Source of the DNA: Hygrocybe punicea
Taxonomy: Eukaryota; Basidiomycota; Agaricomycetes; Agaricales; Hygrophoraceae
Assembly (NCBI GenBank): GCA_963556145.1
Contig: OY744468.1
Span: forward strand, 4,898,001-4,962,000
Length of the DNA: 64,000 nt
Direction: 5' to 3'
The notes beneath the pieces were generated by a model. That model had not been told where the DNA came from. It did not search any database and saw only the letters and a list, made by a program, of their open reading frames with translations. Below are positions 35,099-44,822 of the stretch, piece after piece. The position numbers were made by a program, and so were the translations under genes. Positions within the stretch are counted from its first letter, which is position 1. Every line of letters starts with the position of its first letter.

Positions 35099-35259
35099 TG
35101 CAGCAGGTGCTGCGAGCCCCTAGGACCCCGAGGACCCTTAGATAGTCTTTCCCTTTCCTGTTAGTAGCTTAGTCATCATCTTGGGTTTTCCTCAGCTTTC
35201 CCCTCCCAGCCACGGCTCCCTCTGAGCTCTTCCCCTGAAGTCCGGAGATTCCCTCTCCA
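35099..35259 (+). repeat. 5' LTR of element E
   Basis: 161 bp, TG...CA. A hairpin GGAGA-TTCCC-TCTCC directly precedes the last A, as at the 3' ends of the other LTRs. Confidence 0.88.
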
Positions 35260-35262
35260 ACG

Positions 35263-35274
35263 TGGTGATGAGAG
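35263..35274 (+). promoter_or_regulatory. Putative tRNA primer-binding site of element E
   Basis: TGGTGATGAGAG, 3 nt after the LTR, followed by AGATTCGAGCC. The complement reads GGCTCGAATCT...CTCTCATCACCA, which looks like the T-loop (TTCGAATC-like) and acceptor end with CCA of a tRNA. The same 12 nt stand at the same distance in A, B and C. Confidence 0.75.
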
Positions 35275-35572
35275 AGATTCGAGCCACGCACCCATAGGAC
35301 CAGATCCCGAAGAGATCAAAACACGCCATTTCGAACACTGAAAAACACTTGTCACCAGTCACCAGGAACTCGACAGGACACGCAAACGAAGCGCGAAAAC
35401 ACAACCGAATCAGCACCATTTCCCTCACCCATCTCGTTCACATCATTTATCCTTCATTTCTCACCTTTCGTCTGCTTTCAGAATTTGGTTCAACTTTTTC
35501 ACGCGCCTGAATTACACAGTTCCCCCGCTGCTCTTTTTTCTATACATTTTGCTCTAGCTACGCGACTATACC

Positions 35573-37144
35573 ATGGCACCCAAGACACGAAACCACAAAA
35601 TCAGGAAGACGGAGAAGGAGCTCCACGCGGAACGCGACGTATGCATACTCGAGCTGCAAAAATGGTTAGCGGACGAACGCGAAACAAAGGAGAGAAACGT
35701 GGAGAAAAAGATGAAGGAGAAGATGCGACAAAAAGAAAAAACGGCACGACAAGTGCTCCACCGCGCAGAAGAAGGTACGCACCTCAAAACGACGACGCAG
35801 GACTCACCGCAGGCAGAAAACGGACCGCCAACAATGAATGCGAAAACGTTTGCGTCCCCCACCCTCGCAACCATGCCTCAAGTCCCCACAGCGTCAATGG
35901 CAACCCCGTCTACCGTCTCGCAGGCCCCAACGCCGTCTGCATGCGCGCCCATCACGCCCAACACGACTGCCACATCATGGCTGCTCCCAACGCTGCCGCC
36001 TTCGCCTCCAATACCCAGACCATGGCCCCAGCGTCTAACCACACTCACGTCGACCCCGGAACGGCCAACGCGAGCACCCGTGTGCCCAAACGAGCCCCAG
36101 TCCAGCCCAACCGCTGCTGCCATGTCATCACCAAAAACAACGCCCCCACCTTCATCTGCAGCAACAAAAACGCCCCCGAACCCGTCGTCACCAGCCCCCA
36201 CACGTCGAGAAATGCCCCACATCCCAGCAGTGACCCTCGACGCGTTGATAAGACCCACACCACGTCCCCGACGTCCAACAACACCACAAAACGCGTCGAT
36301 AAGGCCCCCACCGCGTCCCCAACGCCCAGCCCCATCTCTGTCGACCCAGGAACAGCCGACGCGAGTGCCCGCATACCCAAACGAACCCCGGCTGAGCCCA
36401 ACCGCGACCGACATGTCGACCACGCCCCAGAACGCGCCGCCAATGGCCCCAGAGACACCCCAAGCCCCCTACGCACCCCAAAATGCACCGCGAGTGGCCC
36501 CACAGATGCCCCATACCCCAACGAAACCCCAGAACACGTCGCAAACACACCCCGGCGCCCCTCAGCATAATACACCACCCGCAGTGCCACCGTCGGCCCC
36601 CATCTTTGTCTCACAGCTTCATAGTACATATAAACGTGACTTTTCAGATCTATGTACAGGTGCTCGACCATGGAGCAGCACCCGCCGCCGCAATCGTCGC
36701 CTTTTACCCCAATGTCACACCCGTTGCCCTTTCCCAAGCCCAGCCATACAGCACCCCCGCCAACCAGCCCCCACCGAAATTATCCCACCCATCCCACCAC
36801 CCCCACGACTTGTCAACGCAGGTACCCAAACAATAGAAGAGGAACCACCACCCCAGCACTACGAACCAGCTCGAACTGGCTTTGCATTTGCCCTCAACAA
36901 GGCTCTCCCAGAGGATATGTCCCGTACTTGCCAGATTGCCAAACTTGCCTGGGGATCAGAAGAAGACCCACGATTTTACAGTCTCCTTGACCTCTCCCTG
37001 AACCACAAGACCTTTTTAGGGGTGCTCACCGAGATGATGCATCCTTTGTGTGGCGACCCCGATCCGGTTTTTGGGCCTGCGCTAGCCCCGGTGATAGTGA
37101 GGATAGTAGATGATTGGGTAGAGTTTTGTGGAGGATATGGATGA
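35573..37144 (+). CDS. Proline-rich repeat protein of element E, 523 aa
   Basis: The ATG lies in CCATGG. Residues 1-65 are highly charged and helical (KTEKELHAERDVCILELQKW, EKKMKEKMRQKEKTARQV), a likely coiled coil. Residues about 80-370 are Pro/Thr/Ser-rich with modules such as RPTRAPVCPNEPQSSPTAAA and QPTRVPAYPNEPRLSPTATD. Residues 420-520 look folded: EPARTGFAFALNKALPEDMS, EEDPRFYSLLDLSLNHKTFL, MMHPLCGDPDPVFGPALAPV, VRIVDDWVEFCGGYG. A charged helical start and repeat-rich middle also occur in element C's protein. The function is unknown; a Gag-like role is an inference from its position between primer site and purine tract. It is the least damaged member of the set. Confidence 0.65.
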   Translation: MAPKTRNHKIRKTEKELHAERDVCILELQKWLADERETKERNVEKKMKEKMRQKEKTARQVLHRAEEGTHLKTTTQDSPQAENGPPTMNAKTFASPTLATMPQVPTASMATPSTVSQAPTPSACAPITPNTTATSWLLPTLPPSPPIPRPWPQRLTTLTSTPERPTRAPVCPNEPQSSPTAAAMSSPKTTPPPSSAATKTPPNPSSPAPTRREMPHIPAVTLDALIRPTPRPRRPTTPQNASIRPPPRPQRPAPSLSTQEQPTRVPAYPNEPRLSPTATDMSTTPQNAPPMAPETPQAPYAPQNAPRVAPQMPHTPTKPQNTSQTHPGAPQHNTPPAVPPSAPIFVSQLHSTYKRDFSDLCTGARPWSSTRRRNRRLLPQCHTRCPFPSPAIQHPRQPAPTEIIPPIPPPPRLVNAGTQTIEEEPPPQHYEPARTGFAFALNKALPEDMSRTCQIAKLAWGSEEDPRFYSLLDLSLNHKTFLGVLTEMMHPLCGDPDPVFGPALAPVIVRIVDDWVEFCGGYG

Positions 37145-37160
37145 GTCAGAGGCAGGAGAT

Positions 37161-37197
37161 GTGTGTGAGGGCACACACCATTTCGGAGGGGGGTACC
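37161..37197 (+). promoter_or_regulatory. Stem-loop and purine tract before the 3' LTR of E
   Basis: GTGTGTG-AGGG-CACACAC (37161-37178), then CATTTCGGAGGGGGGTACC up to the LTR. The loop AGGG and the position match those of A, B, C and D, while the stem sequence differs. Confidence 0.75.
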
Positions 37198-37358
37198 TGC
37201 AGCAGGTGCTGTGAGCCCCTAGGACCCCGAGGACCCTTAGATAGTCTTTCCCTTTCCTGTTAGTAGCTTAGTCATCATCTTGGGTTTTCCTCAGCTTTCC
37301 CCTCCCAGCCACGGCTCCCTCTGAGCTCTTCCCCTGAGGTCTGGAGATTCCCTCTCCA
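37198..37358 (+). repeat. 3' LTR of element E
   Basis: Second 161 bp copy; the differences from the 5' LTR are CG/TG, A/G and CG/TG. Confidence 0.88.
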
Positions 37359-38150
37359 CCGTGGGGTGGGGCGGGGAGTGAGGAGTGTTGTCGGGTGAGG
37401 CGGGATGTTACGGTGAAGTGAAATCGTTGTGTGGGTGAAGGAGTTATGACGAGATCGGGGACTTGGACAGCGGGGGGTAGCGATGTATCGATTGTGTGCG
37501 CAGGGTGGGCGGCGGTGATCTTGACGTGTGCAAGCAGATTGTTTAGTTTTTGTAGGGGAAGATGTATGCTGTGGGTTTCTATTAGCTAGTTATTATGAGG
37601 GGAGCGGAGGTCACCGAAAAGGTCTTTTAGCCGGCCTGTGCGTTGCACGAACATGATGAGCTCTTTGATCCCTTTATGGTGATTTAGGAGATAAGTTAGA
37701 GAAGTGGCATGAGTTCTGAGTGCGTTAGTAAGGGCGTGTCGTGGTCTTTGGTAAAGCGGACATTCAAAGAGGAGGTTTCTGATGCTTGTTCACATTTGGG
37801 GCAGAGGTCAGTGTCGGACCTTTTAACCTTGTGCAAGTAAGCATTAAGGGGGAGATGGGCCATGTGTAGCTGTGTGAGTAGACTTGTCTGGGGGCGAGTC
37901 AAGTTAGTTATTGTTTTTAAAAATTTAGTGATGGGGAAGTCAGGGTCTATATGTGTGAATCGCGTATAACGTGGAGAGCGTATCCAGAGTTCTTTCCATT
38001 GTTGTTCCAGTTGTTTGCTGAACGCTTGTTTGAGGGCCGCAATGTTGGATGGTAAGGTACGCCGGTGGAGAGGGGGTGGTAGGGTGTGGGGTGGGCTGGA
38101 GAGTCCTCTTGCTGCTTGTTTGGCTTCGGTGTCAGCGCGTTCATTGCCGG

Positions 38151-38308
38151 TGGAGTGGTACCGAGGTACCACTCCGGGGGCTCACGCAGGACTCGAGGGA
38201 AAGGTCGACTGGATAGGAAGGATAGACTGACTACTACATCTGGAAGGCTACTGACTAGGTCAAACCGTGGGAACCTGATCACGTGACTGACCAGGCACAA
38301 CTACTACA
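38151..38308 (-). repeat. 3' LTR of element A
   Basis: Contains CACGTGACTGACC. The sense 3' end forms a long hairpin with 11-bp arms, GGAGTGGTACC/GGTACCACTCC (38152-38175). Confidence 0.9.
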
Positions 38309-38346
38309 AGTGCCCCTCCTCCTCATGGTGACGTCCTCGTCACCAT
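38309..38346 (-). promoter_or_regulatory. Stem-loop and purine tract before the 3' LTR of A
   Basis: Sense: ATGGTGACG-AGGA-CGTCACCAT (38325-38346), a perfect 9-bp stem, then GAGGAGGAGGGGCACT to the LTR. Confidence 0.78.
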
Positions 38347-38809
38347 ACCGCTACTAAAAGAAAACAAAAAGCAAAACAAAACTGACCAAGAAAAAAACTC
38401 TCCAGTCACGACTCCCAGTCCCTCACGATGCCCCGGGCCTTACACATGAGGCGGGACCGTATCGTCCTCCAAGATTGTTGGGGGTGGTAGATGACCAAAC
38501 TGTAACTCTGCTCTGCTCCTCCATCCTCGAATGCCTCTGGGACTCACATCGCAGGGTAGGATAAAAACGTTCAAAACCATAAGTTCTTGTAGCCCAGGGT
38601 GTGAGTTCTTGTGATCCGAAAATAGACTGGGTGGTTCGTGCGAAAGTAAATAGGTACGGTGCTGTCGAGCAGTGATGGTTCGTAGATAGGTCGAATATCC
38701 AATAAATGTCGAGGGTGGGGAAAGGGGATAGGACGGGACAAGGTACGGTGTAAACGGGGGAAAGGGAAAGCATACGGGTGCATTGGGCCATGCGGTGGCA
38801 TCGGGGATT

Positions 38810-39900
38810 CTCGATATGAGGGGACTAGCGCTGGGGTGCTAAGTGGTCGCGGCGGTGACTCGTTTGGGTCCCTACGGGTCGGGGAAGTCGCCAGGGTCGA
38901 GAACGAGGTTGCGGGGAGCTGAACGAGGGCTCGAGGAGCCGGGTATGGTGCAAGAATCCGGCCGAGAGATGGTGACGTGGCGGAACGCGGTGGGGGTCTG
39001 GGAACGGTGGGCACGGTGGTATTGGATCGAGGTGGGGTGCTCCGGGATGGTGAACGGGTGGGCCGCGAGCTTCGTGAGTCGATCCGGGGCTGGGTATGTT
39101 GGCAGAATGGGGCCGCGCGATGGTGACGTGGCGCGTGGCCCGGGTGTCTGGAATCGACGGCGGGGGCTCGTTTGGCGCAATGGAGGGGGACGGGAGGTCC
39201 TGGCCGGTGGAACGAGGGCATGGGAGGTCGAATGGGTCCGTGTGATGCTGGGGCACACGAAAGAACGGGGGTCCAACGGGGGGGCACGACGGATCCGTGG
39301 TGTGGCCAAAAAGGTCTGCGACCGTGAATTCGAGGTGGCGTAGGCGAGCGCGGAGCTCCAGTACGTCGAACAAGGGTCCGTGGGGTTGGATGAGTGTGGG
39401 TTGGGGTGGGCATCCACGGGAGACGGTGTCGCGGAATGCTGACGTGGGAGTTCGCTGGGGTGTCCATAGAGCGGCGGGGCTCGTTTGGGGCGACGAATGG
39501 GAACGGGGGGTTCTGGCTAGCGGAACGAGTGTGCGGGGAGTCGAATGGGTCCGTGTAAGGGTGGGGGTGACGAGAAACGGGGGGTCTAACAATGGTGACG
39601 TGGCAGATCCATGGGGCGACCAAAAGGTGCGGGGCGGTTCGTTTGAGACGACGAGGCGCGACGGGGGGTTCTGGCAGATGAGCCAAGGGTGCGGGGAGTC
39701 GAACGCGTGCATTTTGGGTCCGGGGTGCATGAAAAAAACGGGGTCCGCGCGGCGGCGATGCGATTTTCGTTGGGTTGTCCAAAACTCGCAGTAGCGGGCC
39801 ATGTGGGATCCTGATGGGGAACGCGGGGCTCCGGAACGTCGAACGAAGTTGCGGGGGTTCGTGTGGACATAGCTGGGTCTAGGGAAAGTGAAAATTTGGG
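38810..39900 (-). repeat. Degenerate ~155 bp tandem array with a long Pro-rich frame (element A interior)
   Basis: The phrase GGTGACGTGGC or a close variant, preceded by a run such as GGGGTCCAAC, returns at about 38820, 38969, 39119, 39277, 39437, 39594 and 39750, a period near 155 bp. Minus-strand frames of about 400 codons stay open through the array and encode modules like TPRTLVPLARTPRSHSSPQT. Two phases are open over long stretches, so translation cannot be decided from sequence. The unit resembles sequence at 63.77-64.0 kb inside element D. Confidence 0.7.
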
Positions 39901-39990
39901 GGGTGGTGAGGCCGGAAAAAGTTGTCTCGCGAGAAAAAATGTAAGAAGTGGGAAAACCATGAGAAAAAGAGAAGCGTGGGTCGAAGAACA

Positions 39991-40002
39991 CTCTCATCAC
40001 CA
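39991..40002 (-). promoter_or_regulatory. Putative tRNA primer-binding site of element A
   Basis: TGGTGATGAGAG on minus, 3 nt from the 5' LTR (spacer ACG), identical to the motif in B, C and E. The following bases (TGTTCTTCGACC) diverge slightly. Confidence 0.72.
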
Positions 40003-40005
40003 CGT

Positions 40006-40163
40006 TGGAGTGGTACCGAGGTACCACTCCGGGGGCTCACGCAGGACTCGAGGGAAAGGTCGACTGGATAGGAAGGATAGACTGACTACTACATCTGGAA
40101 GGCTACTGACTAGGTCAAACCGTGGGAACCTGATCACGTGACTGACCAGGCACAACTACTACA
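40006..40163 (-). repeat. 5' LTR of element A
   Basis: 158 bp, apparently identical to 38151-38308. Confidence 0.9.
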
Positions 40164-40444
40164 CCGGTGATGCCGTGGTGACTGGATATCCAGGAGATGG
40201 TGATGGCAAGGAGGTGGTTGGTGTCGAGGAGCCGTTGTGCTGCTTTGCGAAAGATGTCTAGCGTATATTGACCCGAGTTAGCACTCAATTTTAGTATTAT
40301 CACGCATTTTACAAAAAAAATTCACTATATATTACTGTAACTATTCAATCTCACTAGGAACCTCATTATATTGTGGTAAATATTCAAATATGGCGTTACC
40401 CACAGGTATCACCTGGCACTGGTGAGGCACCCACCTCCCGGTAA

Positions 40445-40497
40445 CCTCGCGAACATAGCCCTGACGTCAATTGACGCCGGGCTGCGTGTTCACGAGG
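40445..40497. repeat. ~52 bp palindrome, core GACGTCAATTGACGCC
   Basis: The arms are CCTCGCGAACATAGCCC and GGGCTGCGTGTTCACGAGG, 53 nt in all. Confidence 0.8.
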
Positions 40498-40584
40498 TGA
40501 TAGCTGGGTGGGGACCGGGTCTCCCTGCCTTGGTGCTGCTGGTGGTGCCTGTGACCTTGCGAACGGCACACCAGCACCCTGTAA

Positions 40585-40637
40585 CCTCATGAACATAGCC
40601 CCGATGTCAATTGACGCCGGGCTGCGTGTTCGTGAGG
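40585..40637. repeat. ~52 bp palindrome, second copy in the same element
   Basis: CCTCATGAACATAGCCC...GGGCTGCGTGTTCGTGAGG around GATGTCAATTGACGCC. It is nearly identical to the copy 140 bp away, so a local duplication made the pair. Confidence 0.78.
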
Positions 40638-40680
40638 TGTTAGACAGGGATGGGGGCCTGGTTAGATGGCGTGGGCATTG

Positions 40681-40795
40681 GCGTGGTTGGGGCACTGGTG
40701 TTGGCGTGGTTGGGGCACTGGTGTTGGCGTGGTTGGGGCACTGGTGTTGGCGTGGTTGGGGCACTGGTGTTGGCGTGGTTGGGGCATTGGCGTTG
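40681..40795. repeat. Five-copy 23-bp tandem array
   Basis: The unit GCGTGGTTGGGGCACTGGTG plus TTG repeats five times, the last copy with two changes. As 23 is not a multiple of 3, the frame shifts by one per copy and three plus-strand frames stay open, each reading W/G/V/A/L-rich nonsense. Confidence 0.92.
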
Positions 40796-43700
40796 GCATG
40801 GGTGTTGGTGCTGGTGCCGGTGCTGCTTCTCCTGTGCGATGGCATGGTTGGGGCATTGGCGTTGGCGTGGGCGTTGGTGCTGGTGCCGGTGCTGCTTCTG
40901 CTGCTGCTGCTGTTGTTGTCGCCAGGCTGGTGTTGGTGCTGCTGCTTCTCCTACTGGTTGTGTTGTGCTGTTGCCAGCCCCGGTGCTGTTGCTGCTGGCT
41001 CACATAGTTAGTAACATAGAAATGAATAAAAATACTTACCAGTATCTGCAAACCCTTTGTCACTGCCGCTGATGGTGGTGGTGCTGGTGGTGCTGGTCAG
41101 TACCGGTGTTGGTGTTGATGCTGCAATGCTGGTGCTGGTGCTTGCATTGTGCATCGTCGTCGTCGTCATTGTCTTCGTCGTCATTGTCATTGTCGTCCAT
41201 CTGGTGGCTGCCGATTTGGTGGTGGTTGGTAGAAGAGCCTACAAAACTATTAGTCAATGAGTTACAAATGATAATGAAAGTATAACTTACCTATTTGCCT
41301 TGAATGCAAGCGTTTGAGGCTTTTCAGAGTGGTGGTTGTTGGTGGCTGAGAATAAAGTTTGACTAAAATGGAAATTTGCCGGATCGGCATGTGAGTAAAA
41401 ACTTTCGTTTGGAGCGCAAAATAACATACCTGCAGACATCGGTTTGGCGGTTCTGAACCGCTCGTGAACCATTTAGACAACCCGGGGGTTGCCTGAACCC
41501 CGAACTGGACCCGGGGTTCAGTTCAGCCCAAGGTGCTGGACTGCACCGAACTTCCGGTTCGGTTCAGAGTTCGAACCGGGTTCAGATCAGTTCTGAACCG
41601 AACTTTGGCAGCACTAATCAAGGGTGGAACCATCAGAGTAGATTTTTATATCAGCATTGTTGGTGTCATGTTGTCGAATGGAGTCCTCTTTTGAGCCGGC
41701 GATGGAGATACGAAGGGCTGGATTTATATGATGGTGTGGCGGAAGAGGGCGGATGGGTTCGATGCTGTCAGGGTCAATGTGGTAGAGGTGGGTGAGTATG
41801 TGGAGGGGGGACTTGTGTTCGGCAACTAGGTGTCTGGCGCAACTCATTAGTGGTTTGTGCAGAGGGTGTGTGGCTGGGAGAGTCGCCATTCTGAGTATTG
41901 ATCTGTGGCAGGTTTTGTGCATTAGTATGTCAATGGGAAGTGTACCAGCGTGAAGGTCGAGCAGATCATTGGGAGTGGATCTTAGGGCTCCCGTTATAGG
42001 TATCAAGGCAATTCGCTGGATTTTTGTTAGTTCGTGCATTGCTCTTACTGATCCTCTTTTGTGAGTGCAGTTGGGCGGCTTGTGTGTAGGGGTGTACCAG
42101 ACATCGGCAGCGTAGGTCATTTTTGGTATTGCTACCACAGTGTAGAGACGTCGCATGAGCTTTCTGGGTATGCCTGACTTGGGGCGCGCTAGTCTTCAGA
42201 ATAGGTGGATCCATTTCGAGGTTTTTGCGATTGCATTTTCCCGTTGTTCATGCCATCGCAGATGTTGGTCCATAATGATGCCAAGAAAGCAGTGAGCTTT
42301 GGTGGGTTCAATGGTGGTATTGTTTAGTCGGAGGGAGGGTCTGGCGATGCCATTTCACTGTGAAAAGTCAATTAGCGCAAATTTAGTGGTTTCGAATTTG
42401 GAATTATGGTCCTTCGACCATGCATAAGCGCCATCATTTTTGATCATGAGGTTTTTAATGAGGTCGTTTGTCTCCATGAAGTCTTTCCCTTCTACGTATA
42501 AGGCCGCGTCGTCGATGAATGCCACGGCTAATTCTCGTTTTCCTGTGGTAATTTCTAGTAGGTCAGCATTGTAAAAGAGGTACACGATCATAGAGATGGG
42601 GTCACCTTGGCCGATGCCGTTTCTCATGAGAATCGGGTCGGATATGTAGTCATCAAACGTGAGTCGGGTTGTACGATCCTTTAAGAGATTGCCGACGAGG
42701 AGTACCAGGGGCTCAGGTATCTTCCGTTTTCGCATGTTATGGAGTAAGCGATCAGTTACCGCATTAGGGAATGCGCCTTCAATGTCTAGGAATAAAACGG
42801 CTGCTACCCGTTTGTTGCACCACGCGTGTTTAATGCGGTGAACTAAGATGTGCATGGAATCTGTGGTGGTGCGACCCGGTCGACCGCCGTAGTGATGAGG
42901 GGGCAGAAGTTGGTGTTCGTCGGCCATATGGGAAATGGTTTCTGAGATGATGGACATTAGTACTTTAGGGAGCGTGTTTAGTAATACTATGGGACGGTAC
43001 GCCTTGGGAATGTTGTATCTGGGTTTGCCTGGTTTGCGGAGTGTGCAGGTAGTGGAGTCCTTCCAAGGGCTGTGATAGATGTTCAGCGTCAGTATGGCAT
43101 TGAAAATGAGGTAAATGCGATTGAGGATGAGGTTTATGGATTCCTTGAGAACAATGTTAGGGATGCCGTCTGGCCCAGGGGCTTTGTAGGGGAGGGTCTT
43201 GACGATATGTTCAGCAATTGTTTCCTTGGAGATGTTGGTGGTGTAGGGTATGCGAGCTGGATAGACGAAGTTGGGGGGGACCAAGGAGTGTTCCAGTGGA
43301 GGCGGGAAGAAGGAATTAGCGATTGCTCTGCTCTTGGCTTCGTTTGAAGTCGCATATGTTTTGTTTCCATCTGGGTGGGTTATCTCTAGTGTGGGGATGG
43401 ATTTTTTTCCTCTGTCTCCTCTGGGGTTGTCGCTGATCGGGTTGGAGGCGCATTTGTTGATTGTCCATAAGTTGTGATCACTCGCATCCTCGAGAAACGA
43501 TGCCCAGTGCATCTCTTTTGCTTTGAGTATTTCATTTCCGTAGAGGTTGCGCGCTGCTCTGTGTTCTTTGTGGCTGGGGTGAGTAGTGTCTAAGCGGTGT
43601 TTATAGGAGGCGCAACTTAGCCTGTTTTTATTGCGTTTTAGTTCATTGAGGTGGGGTGACCACCAGCGCTTCAAATGAGGGCAGGGAGAGGTGAGAGGGA

Positions 43701-44822
43701 TCATCGCAGTGATTGTTTGTTGTAGGGTTGTGGTCAATGTGATGATAGCCTTGTCGAGTTGTTGTTGGGATGTGATGAGTGCAGGTGGGGGTAGTTGTCG
43801 TAGGTGGGCATCTAGATGATCTCTAAAGGTGTCCCAATTAGCATTGCAGAAGTTGCGTGAGGGCTTGTTGATCCGGGTCCTGGTGGGGAAGGCAATGGAT
43901 GTATGTATTGGTAGGTGATCGGTGCTGGTTGGGCGAAGGTTCGGTATTGTGTTACAGGTTAGTATAAGGTCGCTGGTTTTTGATGTGCAAAAGACATTGT
44001 CAGTTCTAGTCCAATTTTTAGTTACCATGGATTCGAGCATGGGAAGGCCCTTTGGGAGAGACATGTCCATATTGCAGTCAGCTAAGGTTTCGATGAGGAG
44101 TGTGGCTAATGATAGAGCGTTAGCGGTGAAGAGGTGATGATTACGTTCTTCGTCCCAAAGGGGGTGGTGTCTGTTGAAGTCGCCGCACCACAACATGTGG
44201 TCGGTTTCTCGATGACATAGGGTCGCTGTGTTGTTTCTGACAAAGTGCCGGAGGATGTTGAGGGTGTCGGAGTGATTGCAGTCATTATAGATGTTGAATA
44301 TGGAGAAGTTTCCTGTGGGACCTTTGATGCAAATGGCTGTGAGATCGTTGGTGCTGTGGACCTTGATTTGTTCCCAGTTGTTGGTGTTGAGTCTGATGTT
44401 GACTAGAATAACTGATCGGACTGTGGCCTCAGAGGTGAAGCGATCAGTGGGGTATACGACTCTCCAGTTGTGAGTTGCTTTCGTGTTGCTGTAGTAGTCG
44501 AAGTAGGGTTCCTGTAAGAGAAGAATGTCGCATTTCATGTGTATGAGTGAGTTGATGAGATCCCAGTGTGCTTTTGCGGATTTGTTGAGATTTATTTGCC
44601 AAACATTAAGCTGCATCAGCTGCGTGATTGGTTGTTCAGGCATCGGTCAAGGGGCCTGAGGGGTGAGTACTGCTAGTTGCGATGGGTCCCGATGAGGCAG
44701 GAGGGTGGGGCGGGGGAGGTGGGGCGAAAGAGGTTGGAGCAGGCTCGTCTGCCCAGTTGCGGGGATTTGAGAGGGGGGCATCTTGACGTGGGCATTGTCT
44801 TTTGAATATGAGGGTGGTCTGT

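Larger units (their letters stand above)
35099..37358 (+). mobile_element. LTR element E, 2,260 bp, complete
   Basis: Two 161 bp LTRs (35099-35259 and 37198-37358; 3 differences, 2 at CpG) begin TGCAGCAGG and end CTCTCCA. The target duplication CCGT is perfect (35095-35098 and 37359-37362). The primer site follows the 5' LTR after 3 nt. A single long ORF and then a hairpin and purine tract precede the 3' LTR. No protease, RT or integrase. It sits in the 3' UTR of the LINE. Confidence 0.9.
38151..40163 (-). mobile_element. LTR element A, 2,013 bp, very recent
   Basis: Two 158 bp LTRs (38151-38308 and 40006-40163) look identical, begin TGTAGTAGTTGTGCC and end CACTCCA in the minus orientation. 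The target duplication is CCGG (38147-38150, 40164-40167). The insertion splits the LINE RNase H between ...HHGITG and NERADTEAK, and removing one CCGG rejoins the frame. The interior is a tandem array; no enzyme genes. Confidence 0.92.
40291..41616. mobile_element. hAT-like element in the LINE RNase H region, left end unclear
   Basis: The right end, reverse complemented, is TAGTGCTGCCAAAGTTCGGT, homologous to the TAGTGTTGCCGAAGTTC ends of the other elements. Inside are GGTTCGAACC-type repeats, two ~52 bp palindromes, a 23-bp tandem array and low-complexity sequence. The flank to the right is ATCAAGGG, and I find no matching duplication to the left. About 60 codons of LINE RNase H are missing, so the insertion was accompanied or followed by a deletion. 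The left border (AT-rich, 40291-40390) is approximate. Confidence 0.65.
37696..44643 (-). pseudogene. LINE ORF2: endonuclease, reverse transcriptase, RNase H; broken
   Basis: From the ATG at 44643: an EEP endonuclease (LNVWQINLNKSAKAHWD, DILLLQEPYFD, WCGDFNRHHPLWDEE, TSTDHLPIHTS), then RT (YKAPGPDGIPNIVLK, YRPIVLLNTLPKVL, VLFLDIEGAFPNAV, GIGQGDPISMIVYL, VAFIDDAALY). The frame is stopped by TGA at 42355-42357 and 42196-42198, both explained by CGA to TGA. RNase H starts IKIYSDGSTLD (to 41617), is broken by a hAT-like insertion with loss of about 60 codons, resumes ANSGQYTLDIFRKAAQRLL...ISWISSHHGITG, is cut by LTR element A, and resumes NERADTEAKQAARG at 38150, followed by a CPKCEQA motif. Not functional. 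Confidence 0.88.

Noticed and set aside
40681..40795. CRISPR-like array
   Set aside because: Direct 23-bp repeats without spacers in a eukaryotic transposon; a plain tandem repeat.
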